Assembly: GCA_009996515.1 (NCBI GenBank)
Contig: JAACZV010000002.1
Span: forward strand, 122,118 to 186,117
DNA from: Comamonadaceae bacterium
Lineage (GTDB): Bacteria > Pseudomonadota > Gammaproteobacteria > Burkholderiales > Burkholderiaceae_C
Length of the DNA: 64,000 nt
Reading direction: 5' to 3'
This document shows positions 41,643-50,602 of this stretch, piece after piece (position 1 is the first letter of the stretch; each line of letters begins with the position of its first letter). The notes under the pieces are model-generated. The model was not told where the DNA came from. It made no database searches and was given only the letters and a program-made list of their open reading frames with translations. Made by a program: the position numbers and the translations under genes.

Positions 41643-42323
41643 ATGGAATTCAATGAACTGGCCGTGCTGCGTTGGGCGCACATCATCGCGATGGTCTATT
41701 GGCTGGGAGGCGAGTGGGGCGTGTTCCAGACCTCCTACAACGTCATCAACCGCAAGCTGGGCCTGGACGAGCGCAAGCGCCACATGGAGACGGCCTACCG
41801 CATCGACATCCTGGCCCGCACCGGCATCATCCTGCTGCTGCCGCTGGGCCTGCACATGGGCCATCTGTGGGGCATCCAGCCGCTGGGCGGCGCCTGGCTG
41901 ACCGGCATGTGGATCGCCTTCGCCGCCTGGCTGGCGCTGTGCTGGGGCGCCTTCATCAAGCGCGAGACCGACGTCGGCATCCGCCTGACCAAGATCGACG
42001 AGGCCATCCGCTTCGTCGTCATCCCGGCGCTGTTCATCGTGTCCATCGCCTCGCTGCTGGGCCATGGCCCGCTGGAGGCGGAGCCGGGCCAGCGCTGGTA
42101 CTCGGCCAAGATGTTCGTCTACGGCATCACGCTGATCATCGGCCTGAAGCTGCGCTTCATCATGCGCGAGTGGACCTCGATGTTCCGCATCCTGGCCCAG
42201 GGCCCGAATGCCGAGGTCGAGACCAAGCTGGACAAGTCCATCCGCTTCGGCCGCAACATCGCCTACTTCTACTGGGTCTGCATCTCCACCGTCGCCTTCT
42301 TCGGCGCCGTGAAGCCCTTCTGA
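41643..42323 (+). CDS. Polytopic inner-membrane protein (DUF2269/CopD-like)
   Basis: 226 aa with about six predicted membrane segments (for example VLRWAHIIAMVYWLGGEWG at 9-27, GIILLLPLGLHMGHLWGI at 60-77, MWIAFAAWLALCWGAFI, FVVIPALFIVSIASLLG, MFVYGITLIIGLKLRFI, IAYFYWVCISTVAFFGAV). Membrane histidines (H13, H71, H74) could ligate haem, as in small cytochrome-b-like or CopD-like proteins. It heads an operon containing a cytochrome c and three flavoproteins, so an electron-transfer role to the respiratory chain is plausible but unproven. Confidence 0.78.
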   Translation: MEFNELAVLRWAHIIAMVYWLGGEWGVFQTSYNVINRKLGLDERKRHMETAYRIDILARTGIILLLPLGLHMGHLWGIQPLGGAWLTGMWIAFAAWLALCWGAFIKRETDVGIRLTKIDEAIRFVVIPALFIVSIASLLGHGPLEAEPGQRWYSAKMFVYGITLIIGLKLRFIMREWTSMFRILAQGPNAEVETKLDKSIRFGRNIAYFYWVCISTVAFFGAVKPF

Positions 42324-42354
42324 TGTCGCCACACCGCGTCGCAGCGAGCCCCCG

Positions 42355-43419
42355 ATGAACGAAGCCAGCAAATCCGTCGCGCCCTACCAGGCACTGGCGC
42401 TGCAGTCCGCCTGCCATGCGGTCAACCGCTGTGCCGGCACGGCACAGGCACGCGAGCGCATGATGGACAACATCGCGCGCGTCCACCGCCAGGTGCAAGC
42501 CAGCAAGGCCTTCATCGGGCCCGACCTGAAGCTGGTGGTGGCGCCCGAGTACTTCCTGACCAGCTACCCGCTGGGCGACTCGCTGCCGGGCTGGGCCGCC
42601 AAGGCCGCGATCGCGCCGGACGGCCCGGAGTACGCCCGGCTGGGCGACCTGTGCCGCGACGCCGGCATCTATTTCTCCGGCAACGCCTACGAGACGGACC
42701 CGCATTTCCCGGGCCTGTACTTCCAGACCAGCTTCATCATCGACGACGCCGGCCGCGTCATCCTGCGCTACCGCCGCTTGGTGTCCATGTACGGCCCCAC
42801 GCCGCACGACCTCTGGGAACGCTATCTGGAGATCTACGGCCTGGACGGCGTGTTCCCGGTCGTCGACACGCCGCTGGGGCGTCTGGCCTGCGTGGCCTCG
42901 GAGGAGATCCTCTACCCCGAGATCGCGCGCTCGCTGGCGCTGCGCGGCGCCGAGGTGCTGCTGCATTCCAGCAGCGAGGTGGCCAGCCCGCGACTGACGC
43001 CCAAGGACGTGGCCAAGCGCGCGCGCGCCTACGAGAACTGCGTCTGGCTGGTGTCGGCCAACAGCGGCGGCATCCGCGACGTGGACATCCCCGAGAACTC
43101 GGCCGACGGCATGTCCAAGGTCGTGGACTACCTCGGCGAGGTGCGCGCCGAGGCCGCCGGTGGCGAGAGCATGGCCGCCAACGCAACCATAGACATCGCG
43201 GCGCTGCGCCGCCAACGCCGCAAGCCGGGCATGGGCAACGTGCTGTCGCGCCAGCGCCTGGAGCTGTTCGCCGCCACCTACGCCGGCAGCGTCTACCCGG
43301 CCAACACCATGCTGGACGAGCAGCGCCAGCCCTTCGTGCCCGAGCGCGCCCATTTCGGCGCCCGCCAGCGCGAGGCCATCGACATGCTGACCGCGCGCGG
43401 CGTGCTGGCCCGCGACTGA
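42355..43419 (+). CDS. Nitrilase-superfamily (carbon-nitrogen hydrolase) protein with altered catalytic residues
   Basis: 354 aa, alpha-beta-beta-alpha nitrilase fold. E65 in LVVAPEYF is the catalytic glutamate. At the lysine position the protein reads RYRRLVSMYG (R141), and at the nucleophile position, by alignment to the C-x4-[FY]-P-E motif, VASEEILYPEIARSLALRGAE gives S182; the nearest cysteine, C179, is three residues upstream. It may therefore be catalytically altered or non-hydrolytic. Second gene of the sigma54-controlled operon, 31 bp after the membrane protein. Confidence 0.85.
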   Translation: MNEASKSVAPYQALALQSACHAVNRCAGTAQARERMMDNIARVHRQVQASKAFIGPDLKLVVAPEYFLTSYPLGDSLPGWAAKAAIAPDGPEYARLGDLCRDAGIYFSGNAYETDPHFPGLYFQTSFIIDDAGRVILRYRRLVSMYGPTPHDLWERYLEIYGLDGVFPVVDTPLGRLACVASEEILYPEIARSLALRGAEVLLHSSSEVASPRLTPKDVAKRARAYENCVWLVSANSGGIRDVDIPENSADGMSKVVDYLGEVRAEAAGGESMAANATIDIAALRRQRRKPGMGNVLSRQRLELFAATYAGSVYPANTMLDEQRQPFVPERAHFGARQREAIDMLTARGVLARD

Positions 43420-43448
43420 CCGCCTCACTTTCTCCGGATCCCCAAGCC

Positions 43449-45032
43449 ATGAACGACGACCAGCTGTTGGCCGCCCTGCGCGCCGCCCTCGGCGCCGAGC
43501 GCGTGCTCGACGACGCGACCACCCGCGACTATTACTCGCACGACCTGTACTGGTACGGCAAGCCCCCGGCCTGCGTGGTGCGGCCCACCGACGCCGACCA
43601 GGTGCAGGCCGTCGTGAAGATCGCCGCCGAGGCCGGCCGCCCGCTGGTGCCGCGCGGTGGCGGCATGTCCTACACCGGCGGCTATGTCGCCGACGACGCC
43701 CGCGCCATCCTGCTGGACCTGGCGGGCATGAACCGCGTGCTGAAGATCGACGCGGTCAACCGCTACGTCACCGTCGAGGCCGGCTGCACCTGGGCGCAGC
43801 TGCACGAGGCGCTGGCGCCGCTGGGCCTGCGCACGCCCTACTGGGGCCCGCTGTCGGGCCAGCGCGCCAGCGTGGGCGGCACGGCGTCGCAGAACAGCGT
43901 GTTCTTCGGCTCGGTGCGCCACGGCAGCGCCGCCGAGACGGTGCTGGGCGTGGAGGTGGTGCTGGCCGACGGCCAGCGCCTGGTCACCGGCAGCGCGGGC
44001 CGCCACCACGGCGTGCCTTTCGTGCGCTGGGGCGGGCCGGACCTGACCGGCCTGTTCATCGGCGACGCCGGCGCCTTCGGCATCAAGGTGGCCGTCAGCC
44101 TGCGCCTGGTCACGCCGGCCGAGGCGGTGGGTTTCGGCTCCTTCGGCTTCTCCGACTTCGCCACCATGATCGCCGCGCAGGCCGACCTGGTGCGTGCCGG
44201 CCTGGGCGCGGAGACCTTCGGCATCGACGCCTACAAGGCCCGCAACTCGGCGCAGACCGGCCGCAAGCTGGGCGAGGCGACCAAGACGGCGCTGGGCGTG
44301 CTCAAGAGCGGCAAGTCGCTGCTGTCGGGCCTGAAGGACGTGGCCGGCATGGCCATGGCCGGCACCAGCGACCTGGAGAGCGCGGCCTACTCGCTGCACC
44401 TCACCGTGGAGGGCGACACCGAGCAGGACACCGACCGCCAGCTGAAGAAGGTCGAGGCCATCATCGAGCGCAACCACGGCTGGGTGCTGCCGCCGGTGGT
44501 GCCCAAGGCCATGCGCGGCCGACCCTTCCCGCCGCTGCGCTCGGCGCTGGGCGTGGACGGCCAGCGCTGGGTGCCGGTGCACGGCATCCTGCCGCTGGGC
44601 CACGCGGCCGCCTGCGTGGCCGAGGTCGAGGCCATGCTGGCCGCGCGCCAGGCCGAGCTGGAGCAGCACGGCGTGCTGTACTCGCCGCTGACCACCAACG
44701 TGCCCAACGGCATCCTGTACGAGCCTTGCTACTACTGGATGGACGAGGTCACCTCGCTGCACATCGACGCCACCGAGCTGACCGACCCACCGGCCGAATG
44801 GGCCCGGCGCGCCAACCGCCCGGACCTGCGCGCCTACGTGATGGGCCTGTGGCAGGACACCGCGCGCATCATGGCCAAGCATGGTGCGGTGAACTTCCAG
44901 ATCGGCCGCGCCTACCCCTTCCTGGACACGGTGTCCGCGCCCTACGCGGCGCTGATCGAGCAGCTCAAGCACACGCTGGATCCGCAGGGCCGCGTCAACC
45001 CGGGCGCGCTGGGCCTGCCGCGGAGCGCCTGA
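43449..45032 (+). CDS. FAD-linked oxidase, GlcD/PCMH-type flavoprotein
   Basis: 527 aa. The N-terminal PCMH FAD domain has VVRPTDADQVQAVVKIAAEAG near residue 42, PLVPRGGGMSYTGGY near residue 64, GLRTPYWGPLSGQRASVGGTASQNSVFFGS near residue 125 and the C-terminal Q-x-R-V-NPGALG. It resembles the vanillyl-alcohol oxidase / 4-cresol dehydrogenase / D-lactate dehydrogenase branch. A cytochrome c gene is two genes downstream, as in flavocytochrome PchFC-type systems, but no signal peptide is visible here. It probably oxidises an alcohol or methylene group of the substrate. Confidence 0.87.
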   Translation: MNDDQLLAALRAALGAERVLDDATTRDYYSHDLYWYGKPPACVVRPTDADQVQAVVKIAAEAGRPLVPRGGGMSYTGGYVADDARAILLDLAGMNRVLKIDAVNRYVTVEAGCTWAQLHEALAPLGLRTPYWGPLSGQRASVGGTASQNSVFFGSVRHGSAAETVLGVEVVLADGQRLVTGSAGRHHGVPFVRWGGPDLTGLFIGDAGAFGIKVAVSLRLVTPAEAVGFGSFGFSDFATMIAAQADLVRAGLGAETFGIDAYKARNSAQTGRKLGEATKTALGVLKSGKSLLSGLKDVAGMAMAGTSDLESAAYSLHLTVEGDTEQDTDRQLKKVEAIIERNHGWVLPPVVPKAMRGRPFPPLRSALGVDGQRWVPVHGILPLGHAAACVAEVEAMLAARQAELEQHGVLYSPLTTNVPNGILYEPCYYWMDEVTSLHIDATELTDPPAEWARRANRPDLRAYVMGLWQDTARIMAKHGAVNFQIGRAYPFLDTVSAPYAALIEQLKHTLDPQGRVNPGALGLPRSA

Positions 45033-45034
45033 GC

Positions 45035-46483
45035 ATGGCCGCGCCTGCCCACCACCCCACCCGGCCCACCCGCCGCCGCCTGCTGGGCGCCGCCGCGCTG
45101 GGCGGCCTCGGTGCGCTGGCCCGGCCGCTGTGGGCCGGCGAGCGCGACGTGGACGTCATCGTGCTGGGCGCCGGCCTGGCCGGCCTGAACGCGGCGCTGC
45201 TGCTGGAGCAGTTCGGCCTGGGCGTGAAGGTGCTGGAGGCGCGCGAGCGCGTCGGCGGCCGGCTCTACACGCTGGACGATGTGCCGGGCCGCCCCGAGGC
45301 CGGCGGCAACCAGCTGGCCCCCGCCTATGCGCGCACGGTGGCCATGGCCGAGCAGCTGGGCGTGGCGCTGGCCACCAGCGCGACCTCGCCGCTGCTGCAG
45401 CCGCAGCGCATGCTCTACGACATTGGCGGCCAGCGCATTGCCGCGGCGGATTGGCCCAAGTCGCCTCTGAACCCGCTGCCCGCGCCGCTGCGCGCGCAGC
45501 CGCCGGACCGCGCGCTGCTGGCGCTGGGCGGCGCCAGCCCGCTGGCCCAGCTGGCCGACTGGCGCGAGGAGTTGTCGCGTGCGCAGGACGTGTCGGTGCT
45601 GGCGCGGCTGCGCGAGCAGGGCGTGGACGCCGCCACGCTCGCCCTGCTGGCGGCCAACAACAGCTACGGCAGCAGCCTGGCCGAGACCGCGCTGCTGACG
45701 CTGCACTATGTGCAGAGCAACCTGGGCGAGATCCGCAAGATCGCGGGGCCGCTGCAGAACGTCAGGGGCGGCAACCAGCGCCTGCCGGAGGCCATGGCCG
45801 CGGCGCTGAAGGGCCCTCTGTTGCGGGGCCAGCGCGTGGTGGCCGTGGATGCCGGTGCCCGGGGCGCCAGCGTGCGCTGCGCCGACGGCAGCGTGCACCG
45901 CGCCCGCCACGTCGTCTGCGCGCTGCCGCTGCCGGCGCTGCGCGGCATCCGCTTCACGCCGGGGCTGGACCCGCTGCATGCCGAGGCCGTGCGCGCCGTG
46001 CCCTATGCGCAGATCACGCAGCTGCACCTGGAGGTGCTGCGCCCGTTCTGGGATGAGTCGGGGCCGGCGCCCTATGTGTGGTCGGACGGCGCGCTGGGCC
46101 GCGTCTTCCCCAACGATGAGCAGGGCAGCGGCCGCGCCGAGAGCCTGGTCGTCTGGTCCAACGCGGCCGGCGCGGCGCGCTGGGACCGCCTGGCCGACGC
46201 CGACGCCGAAGCGCTGGCGCTGGCCGAACTGGCGCGGCTGTTCCCGGCCTCGCGCGGCGCGCTGCGGCTGGCGCGGCGCGTGTCCTGGCAGCAGGACCCG
46301 CTGGCCGGCGGCGCCTGGGCCAACTGGGCCCCGGGCCAGGCCACGCGGCTGGCCAAGGCCTGCGCCGCCGCGCAGGGCCGCATCCACTTCGCCGGCGAGC
46401 ACACCGGCGCCACGATACGCGGCATGGAAGCCGCGATGGAGTCCGGCGAACGCGCGGCCTCCGAAATCCTGTCCACCCTTTGA
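45035..46483 (+). CDS. Tat-exported flavin amine-oxidase-family protein
   Basis: 482 aa. The N-terminus is a twin-arginine signal (TRRRLLGAAALGG, hydrophobic core, ending LWAG near residue 35), so it probably folds with FAD and is exported to the periplasm. The dinucleotide fold VIVLGAGLAGLNAALLLEQFG starts near residue 41, GGRLYTLDD follows, and the C-terminal FAD motif is HFAGEHTGATIRGMEAAMESGERAA. It is 2 bp after the GlcD-type gene and 13 bp before cytochrome c, which may take its electrons. Substrate could be an amine or a non-amine; unresolved. Confidence 0.88.
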   Translation: MAAPAHHPTRPTRRRLLGAAALGGLGALARPLWAGERDVDVIVLGAGLAGLNAALLLEQFGLGVKVLEARERVGGRLYTLDDVPGRPEAGGNQLAPAYARTVAMAEQLGVALATSATSPLLQPQRMLYDIGGQRIAAADWPKSPLNPLPAPLRAQPPDRALLALGGASPLAQLADWREELSRAQDVSVLARLREQGVDAATLALLAANNSYGSSLAETALLTLHYVQSNLGEIRKIAGPLQNVRGGNQRLPEAMAAALKGPLLRGQRVVAVDAGARGASVRCADGSVHRARHVVCALPLPALRGIRFTPGLDPLHAEAVRAVPYAQITQLHLEVLRPFWDESGPAPYVWSDGALGRVFPNDEQGSGRAESLVVWSNAAGAARWDRLADADAEALALAELARLFPASRGALRLARRVSWQQDPLAGGAWANWAPGQATRLAKACAAAQGRIHFAGEHTGATIRGMEAAMESGERAASEILSTL

Positions 46484-46496
46484 GAACTGACCCCCG

Positions 46497-46901
46497 ATGC
46501 TGAAGAAGTCCCTGCTCCACGCCACGGCGGCCCTGCTGCTGATGGGCGCCACCGCCGCCGGCGCGCAGACCGCCGCGGATGTCCAGAAGGGCAAGCTCGC
46601 CTTCATGCGCTGCGCCGCCTGCCACACCGTCGAGGCCGGCGGCAAGCACCGCGTGGGCCCCAACCTGGCGGGCATCGTCGGCGCCAAGGCCGGCCGGCAT
46701 GCCGACTTCGGCTACTCGGCCGCGATGAAGAAGGCCGCGCAGGACGGCCTGACCTGGGACGCCGCGACGCTGCAGCGCTGGATCGCCCGCCCGGTGGCGG
46801 TGGTGCCCGGCACGTCCATGGCCTATGCCAACAGCCTCAATGACGCCGAGATGAAGGCCTTGCTGGCCTACCTCGCCGCCCAGGCGCCCGCCAAGCGCTG
46901 A
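46497..46901 (+). CDS. Class I c-type cytochrome, periplasmic
   Basis: 134 aa with Sec signal peptide ([24 protein letters not shown]), haem-binding RCAACHT near residues 38-44 and a methionine axial ligand in [13 protein letters not shown] near residue 103. The [13 protein letters not shown] segment is typical of cytochrome c-550/c2-like electron carriers. It is embedded among flavoproteins and is the likely electron acceptor for one of them. Its TGA overlaps the ATG of the VOC gene. Confidence 0.93.
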   Translation: MLKKSLLHATAALLLMGATAAGAQTAADVQKGKLAFMRCAACHTVEAGGKHRVGPNLAGIVGAKAGRHADFGYSAAMKKAAQDGLTWDAATLQRWIARPVAVVPGTSMAYANSLNDAEMKALLAYLAAQAPAKR

Positions 46902-47893
46902 TGGCCATGCAGGGGCCATCCTTCGAAGTGCGGGGCTTCAACGAGGCCGTGCTGATCGTGCGCGACGAGCGTCCGCACCTGGACTGCTGGGTGGGTGTGG
47001 GCGGCTTCGAGCTGCGTCACCGCGGCCCGGTCGACGCACGGCTGCTGGCCGCCTGGGGCCGGCCCGGCGCCACGGGCGAGGAATGGTTGCTGGCCCACCC
47101 GGCCTGCGCCACGGGCTTCGTGCGCCTGGTGAAGCTGGCCGGCGCCGCGCCGCAGGCCGACGTACGGCCCGACGACCAGTGCTGGGACAGCGGCGGCATC
47201 TTCGATCTCAACGTGCGCGTGCTGGACTTGCAGCGCCAGGCGGCCCGGCTGCGCGCGCTGCACTGGCACGGCGCGTCGCCGCCCATCGCCTGGGACTTCG
47301 GCCCCGCGCTGAAGGTCAAGGAATGGCTGGTGCGCGGGCCCGACAACGTGCGCCTGGCGCTGATCGAGCGCGTGGCGCCGCCGCTGCAGGGCTTCGACCA
47401 CCTGCGCGAGTTCAGCCAGGTCTTCAACTCCAGCCAGATCGTACGCGACGTCGACGCCGCGCTGGCCTTCTACCGCGACGTGCTGGGCTTCCAGACCGTC
47501 ATGCACTACGAGCGGCCCGGCTTCCCGCCCGGCGCCAACCTGTTCGGCATCCCGCCCGGTCTGTCCGACCGCATCGGCCTGAACCTGTACATCGTCCATC
47601 CGCAGGGGCAGAACGAGGGCTCCATCGAGCTGGTCGCCAACCCCGGCGCCCAGGGGCTGGACCTGGCCGCCGATGCGCGCCCGCCCAACTACGGCATGGC
47701 CGCGCTGCGCTTCCCGGTGCGCGGCGTCGCGGCGCTGGCCGACCATGTCCGCGCGCTGGGCGTGGAGCCGGCGGTGCCCCTCTCCACGCTGACGCTGGCG
47801 CCCTGGGGCACGGTGCGCCTGCTGGCGCTGCGCGCGCCCGACGGCGCCTGGCTTGAATTCGTGGAGCCGGTTGACGCGCCGGCTCTTTCCTGA
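46901..47893 (+). CDS. Two-module VOC-superfamily protein (extradiol-dioxygenase/lactoylglutathione-lyase-like)
   Basis: 330 aa. Two VOC modules: residues 10-155 (GFNEAVLIVRDERPHLDCWV, then CWDSGGIFDLNVRVLDLQRQ) and residues 170-325 (SSQIVRDVDAALAFYRDVLGFQ, then NEGSIELVAN with a metal-type glutamate, ending DGAWLEFVEP with another). The second module keeps plausible H/E ligands, so a metal-dependent lyase, epimerase or dioxygenase is possible. A second VOC protein at 30074 belongs to the same regulon. Confidence 0.82.
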   Translation: MAMQGPSFEVRGFNEAVLIVRDERPHLDCWVGVGGFELRHRGPVDARLLAAWGRPGATGEEWLLAHPACATGFVRLVKLAGAAPQADVRPDDQCWDSGGIFDLNVRVLDLQRQAARLRALHWHGASPPIAWDFGPALKVKEWLVRGPDNVRLALIERVAPPLQGFDHLREFSQVFNSSQIVRDVDAALAFYRDVLGFQTVMHYERPGFPPGANLFGIPPGLSDRIGLNLYIVHPQGQNEGSIELVANPGAQGLDLAADARPPNYGMAALRFPVRGVAALADHVRALGVEPAVPLSTLTLAPWGTVRLLALRAPDGAWLEFVEPVDAPALS

Positions 47894-47914
47894 ACCCTCA
47901 CCCGAGAGGATCAC

Positions 47915-48808
47915 ATGCGCAAACCCAACAAGATCTCCCTGCTGCTGGCCACCGTGCTGGCCCTGGGCCACGGCGCCGCCGCGGCCCTGGACCTGAACAA
48001 GCCCGAGGACAGCTACCAGGCGATGCTGCGCGTCGTCGGCGACCTCAGCGGCAAGCCCGTCTTCAAGGACTGGGACGCCACCATCTTCGCGCAGCTGCCC
48101 GGCGAGAAGGCCAGGCCCATCCTGCGCACCATAGGCTTCAACGCCGGGCGGCTGATCAAGCAGCCGGACGGCAGCTACCACTGGGTGACGCGCGAGGTGT
48201 CGTTCTACGTGGACCTGAAGACCGGCCAGATCATCGACAGCTGGGCCAACCCGTTCAACGGCAAGACGGTCAAGGTGGTGCAGGTGGCCAACGACCCGGT
48301 CAGCAACAAGTTCCCGGTGGTCGAGCCCGGCAAGCCGAACATGTTCGCGGCCTTCAGCAAGTTCGAGGTGCGCGGCGACGTGGCCTGGATGCGCTGGGAC
48401 GTGCCGCTGAAATACCCCAACGAGCTCAAGCCCGCGGACTACCCCGAGGAGTCGCACGGCGACACCTACATCGCGTCCGAGCATTTCCATTTCTTCGTCA
48501 ACACCGCCGAGGCGCAGGCCGACAAACCCACCAGCACGGCCACGCATTACTCCTGGTTCCGCACCGGGCCGTGGCTGCCGTGGATGAAGATGGGCCAGGC
48601 AGCGGGCGTGCTGCTGTACAGCGGCAACGGCCGCAAGTACGACAGCTTCGAGGCGCTGCCCGAGCAGCTGCGCGAGTACACGCGCAAGCACTACCCGAAG
48701 TTCATGGACGCGCCCACCAGCTTCTACCAGCCCAACGAGACCAGCTGGTCCTACTACCGCAAGCTCCGCGAAGCCGAAGCCGCCGCAGCAAAGCCGGCCG
48801 GCAAGTGA
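47915..48808 (+). CDS. Exported DUF1838-like protein
   Basis: 297 aa with signal peptide (KISLLLATVLALGHGAAAA, cleavage near residue 24). The mature part begins LDLNKPEDSYQAMLRVVGDL and contains FYVDLKTGQIIDSWANPFNGK, ASEHFHFFVNTAEA and TSFYQPNETSWSYY, which I recognise as the DUF1838 type found in catabolic clusters; no activity is established for the family as far as I know. Conserved aromatic and histidine residues suggest a small-molecule binding cavity. Periplasmic location fits the TonB entry route and the Tat flavoprotein. Confidence 0.78.
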   Translation: MRKPNKISLLLATVLALGHGAAAALDLNKPEDSYQAMLRVVGDLSGKPVFKDWDATIFAQLPGEKARPILRTIGFNAGRLIKQPDGSYHWVTREVSFYVDLKTGQIIDSWANPFNGKTVKVVQVANDPVSNKFPVVEPGKPNMFAAFSKFEVRGDVAWMRWDVPLKYPNELKPADYPEESHGDTYIASEHFHFFVNTAEAQADKPTSTATHYSWFRTGPWLPWMKMGQAAGVLLYSGNGRKYDSFEALPEQLREYTRKHYPKFMDAPTSFYQPNETSWSYYRKLREAEAAAAKPAGK

Positions 48809-48843
48809 CACCTCTTCAAGAACGCATCCAAGGAACACAGTAA

Positions 48844-50346
48844 ATGGCCAGTTTGAATTCCGTCCCCGCCTGGGACCATGAAGTCGACGTGCTGATCTGC
48901 GGCTTCGGCATGGCCGGCTCTTCGGCCGCCATCGAGGCGATCGACACCGACCCCCAGGCCGATGTCCTCATCATCGAGAAGATGCCCGAGCGCTATGCCG
49001 GCGGCAACGCCCGCGCGTCGGGCCAGTCGCTGATGATCAACAAGAACCCGCAGGCGCTGAAGGACTACCAGCGCGCGATGAGCCAGCCCAACCCCATCCC
49101 CGAGGACATGCTGGACATCTGGGCCGACCGCATGTCCAAGCTCGAGCCCTGGATCCAGGCGCGGGCCGAGGAGGTGGGCGCCAGGTTCATCAAGGGCACG
49201 GGCTTCTCCGAGCGCGAGGCGGTGCTGGAGTTTCCCGAGTTCGGCGCCCGCGAGGCGGTGGCCTACACCTCCACCATCCTGCCGATTCCCTCCGGCGTCT
49301 GGCTGGCCTTCAAGGCCAACGTGGACAAGCGCCCGGTCAAGGTGATGTACGAGACGCCGCTGGTGGACCTGGTGCAGGACCCCGACACGCTGGAGGTGTT
49401 CGGCGCCATCGTCGAGCACCAGGGCAAGCGCGCCGCCATCAAGGCGCGCCGCGGCGTGGTCATCGCGGTGGGCGGCTACGAGGCCAACCTGGAGATGCAG
49501 CGCAACTACTGCGGCTACCAGGAGATCCACCCGCTGGGCACGCCGGGCAACACCGGCGACGGCATCAAGATCCTGCAGAAGGCCGGCGCCGAGCTCTGGC
49601 ATATGCGCAACAACGGCCAGTCCGGCGGCATCTGGCCGGGCATCCAGCACCCGGACTTCCAGACCGTCTTCATGCGCAACTTCTTCATGCAGACCTTCAG
49701 CTGGCTGGAGATCTGCGCGGACAACCAGCGCTTCTACAACGAGACGGCCGAGCTGCAGCTGACCCACTACAAGGAGAAGAAGCACGGCTTCTTCACCGAC
49801 ACGCCGCACATCAACGCCCAGCCCGTGCACATGATCTTCGACGAGGAGACCCGGGTGAACAACTGCCTCATCGTCAAGGCCTTCACCTGGAACGTGGCCA
49901 CCGAGCAGCTGGACTGGAGCGAGGACAACAGCGCCGAGGTCGAGAAGGGCTGGATCCTGAAGGCCGACTCCATCGCCGAGCTGGCCGCCAAGATGGGCCG
50001 CGACCCGGCCGCCGTCGAGGCCACCGTCGCCAAGTACAACGCCGCCTGCGCCAAGGGCGAGGACGAGTTCGGCCGCCATCCGGCCACGCTGCAGCCCATC
50101 GCCAAGGGCCCGTTCTATGCGCTGAAGATCGTGCCGGCCGTGGTCTGCACCAGCGGCGGCGGCAAGCGCAACATGGAAGGCGAAGTCATCGGCACCAACG
50201 GCAAGCCCATTCCGCGCCTGTACGAGGCCGGCGAGTGCGGCTCCATGTTCTCGCACCTGTACCAGAACGGCTGCTACCTCACCGAGGCGATGATCTCGGG
50301 CCGCGCCGCCGCGAAGAACGCCGTGTCCCTGAAGGCCTGGGGCTGA
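48844..50346 (+). CDS. FAD-dependent oxidoreductase, fumarate-reductase/ketosteroid-dehydrogenase type
   Basis: 500 aa. The N-terminal dinucleotide fold is VLICGFGMAGSSAAIEA near residue 17, with GGNARASGQS near residue 56, VVIAVGGYEANLEMQ near residue 205, and the C-terminal GGGKRNMEGEVIG...YEAGECGSM..YQNGCYL typical of the KstD/fumarate-reductase flavoprotein group. No flavocytochrome or covalent-FMN domain is attached. It probably introduces or removes a ring double bond adjacent to a keto group. Cytoplasmic by sequence (no signal peptide). Confidence 0.9.
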   Translation: MASLNSVPAWDHEVDVLICGFGMAGSSAAIEAIDTDPQADVLIIEKMPERYAGGNARASGQSLMINKNPQALKDYQRAMSQPNPIPEDMLDIWADRMSKLEPWIQARAEEVGARFIKGTGFSEREAVLEFPEFGAREAVAYTSTILPIPSGVWLAFKANVDKRPVKVMYETPLVDLVQDPDTLEVFGAIVEHQGKRAAIKARRGVVIAVGGYEANLEMQRNYCGYQEIHPLGTPGNTGDGIKILQKAGAELWHMRNNGQSGGIWPGIQHPDFQTVFMRNFFMQTFSWLEICADNQRFYNETAELQLTHYKEKKHGFFTDTPHINAQPVHMIFDEETRVNNCLIVKAFTWNVATEQLDWSEDNSAEVEKGWILKADSIAELAAKMGRDPAAVEATVAKYNAACAKGEDEFGRHPATLQPIAKGPFYALKIVPAVVCTSGGGKRNMEGEVIGTNGKPIPRLYEAGECGSMFSHLYQNGCYLTEAMISGRAAAKNAVSLKAWG

Positions 50347-50365
50347 GCGGCCCGGAGAACCCGAT

Positions 50366-50587
50366 ATGCGAGTCAACACCCTCTCGATGAAGCTCAACGT
50401 GCGCATCGAGGAAGCCGGCATCAAGGACGGTGCCATCGTGATGACCGGGTTCGCGGGCGCCATGCCCTGCGAAACCGTCGTCGCGGCGGACGAGGCCGCG
50501 CACATGCTGCGCCTGTGCCTCAAGCCCGCCATCATCAAGCTGGTGCTCAAGGCCTTCTTCGCCCGACCCGCCAAGACCGCAGACTGA
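50366..50587 (+). CDS. Small protein of unknown function
   Basis: 73 aa: MRVNTLSMKLNVRIEEAGIKDGAIVMTG start, a central AMPCETVVAADEAAHMLRL and a basic-hydrophobic tail. It is tightly placed between the KstD-like gene (19 bp) and the aldehyde dehydrogenase (15 bp), and CGGAGAA precedes the ATG, so it is very likely a real gene. It may be an accessory subunit of the flavoprotein. Confidence 0.7.
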   Translation: MRVNTLSMKLNVRIEEAGIKDGAIVMTGFAGAMPCETVVAADEAAHMLRLCLKPAIIKLVLKAFFARPAKTAD

Positions 50588-50602
50588 GATCGAACGAATC
50601 CC

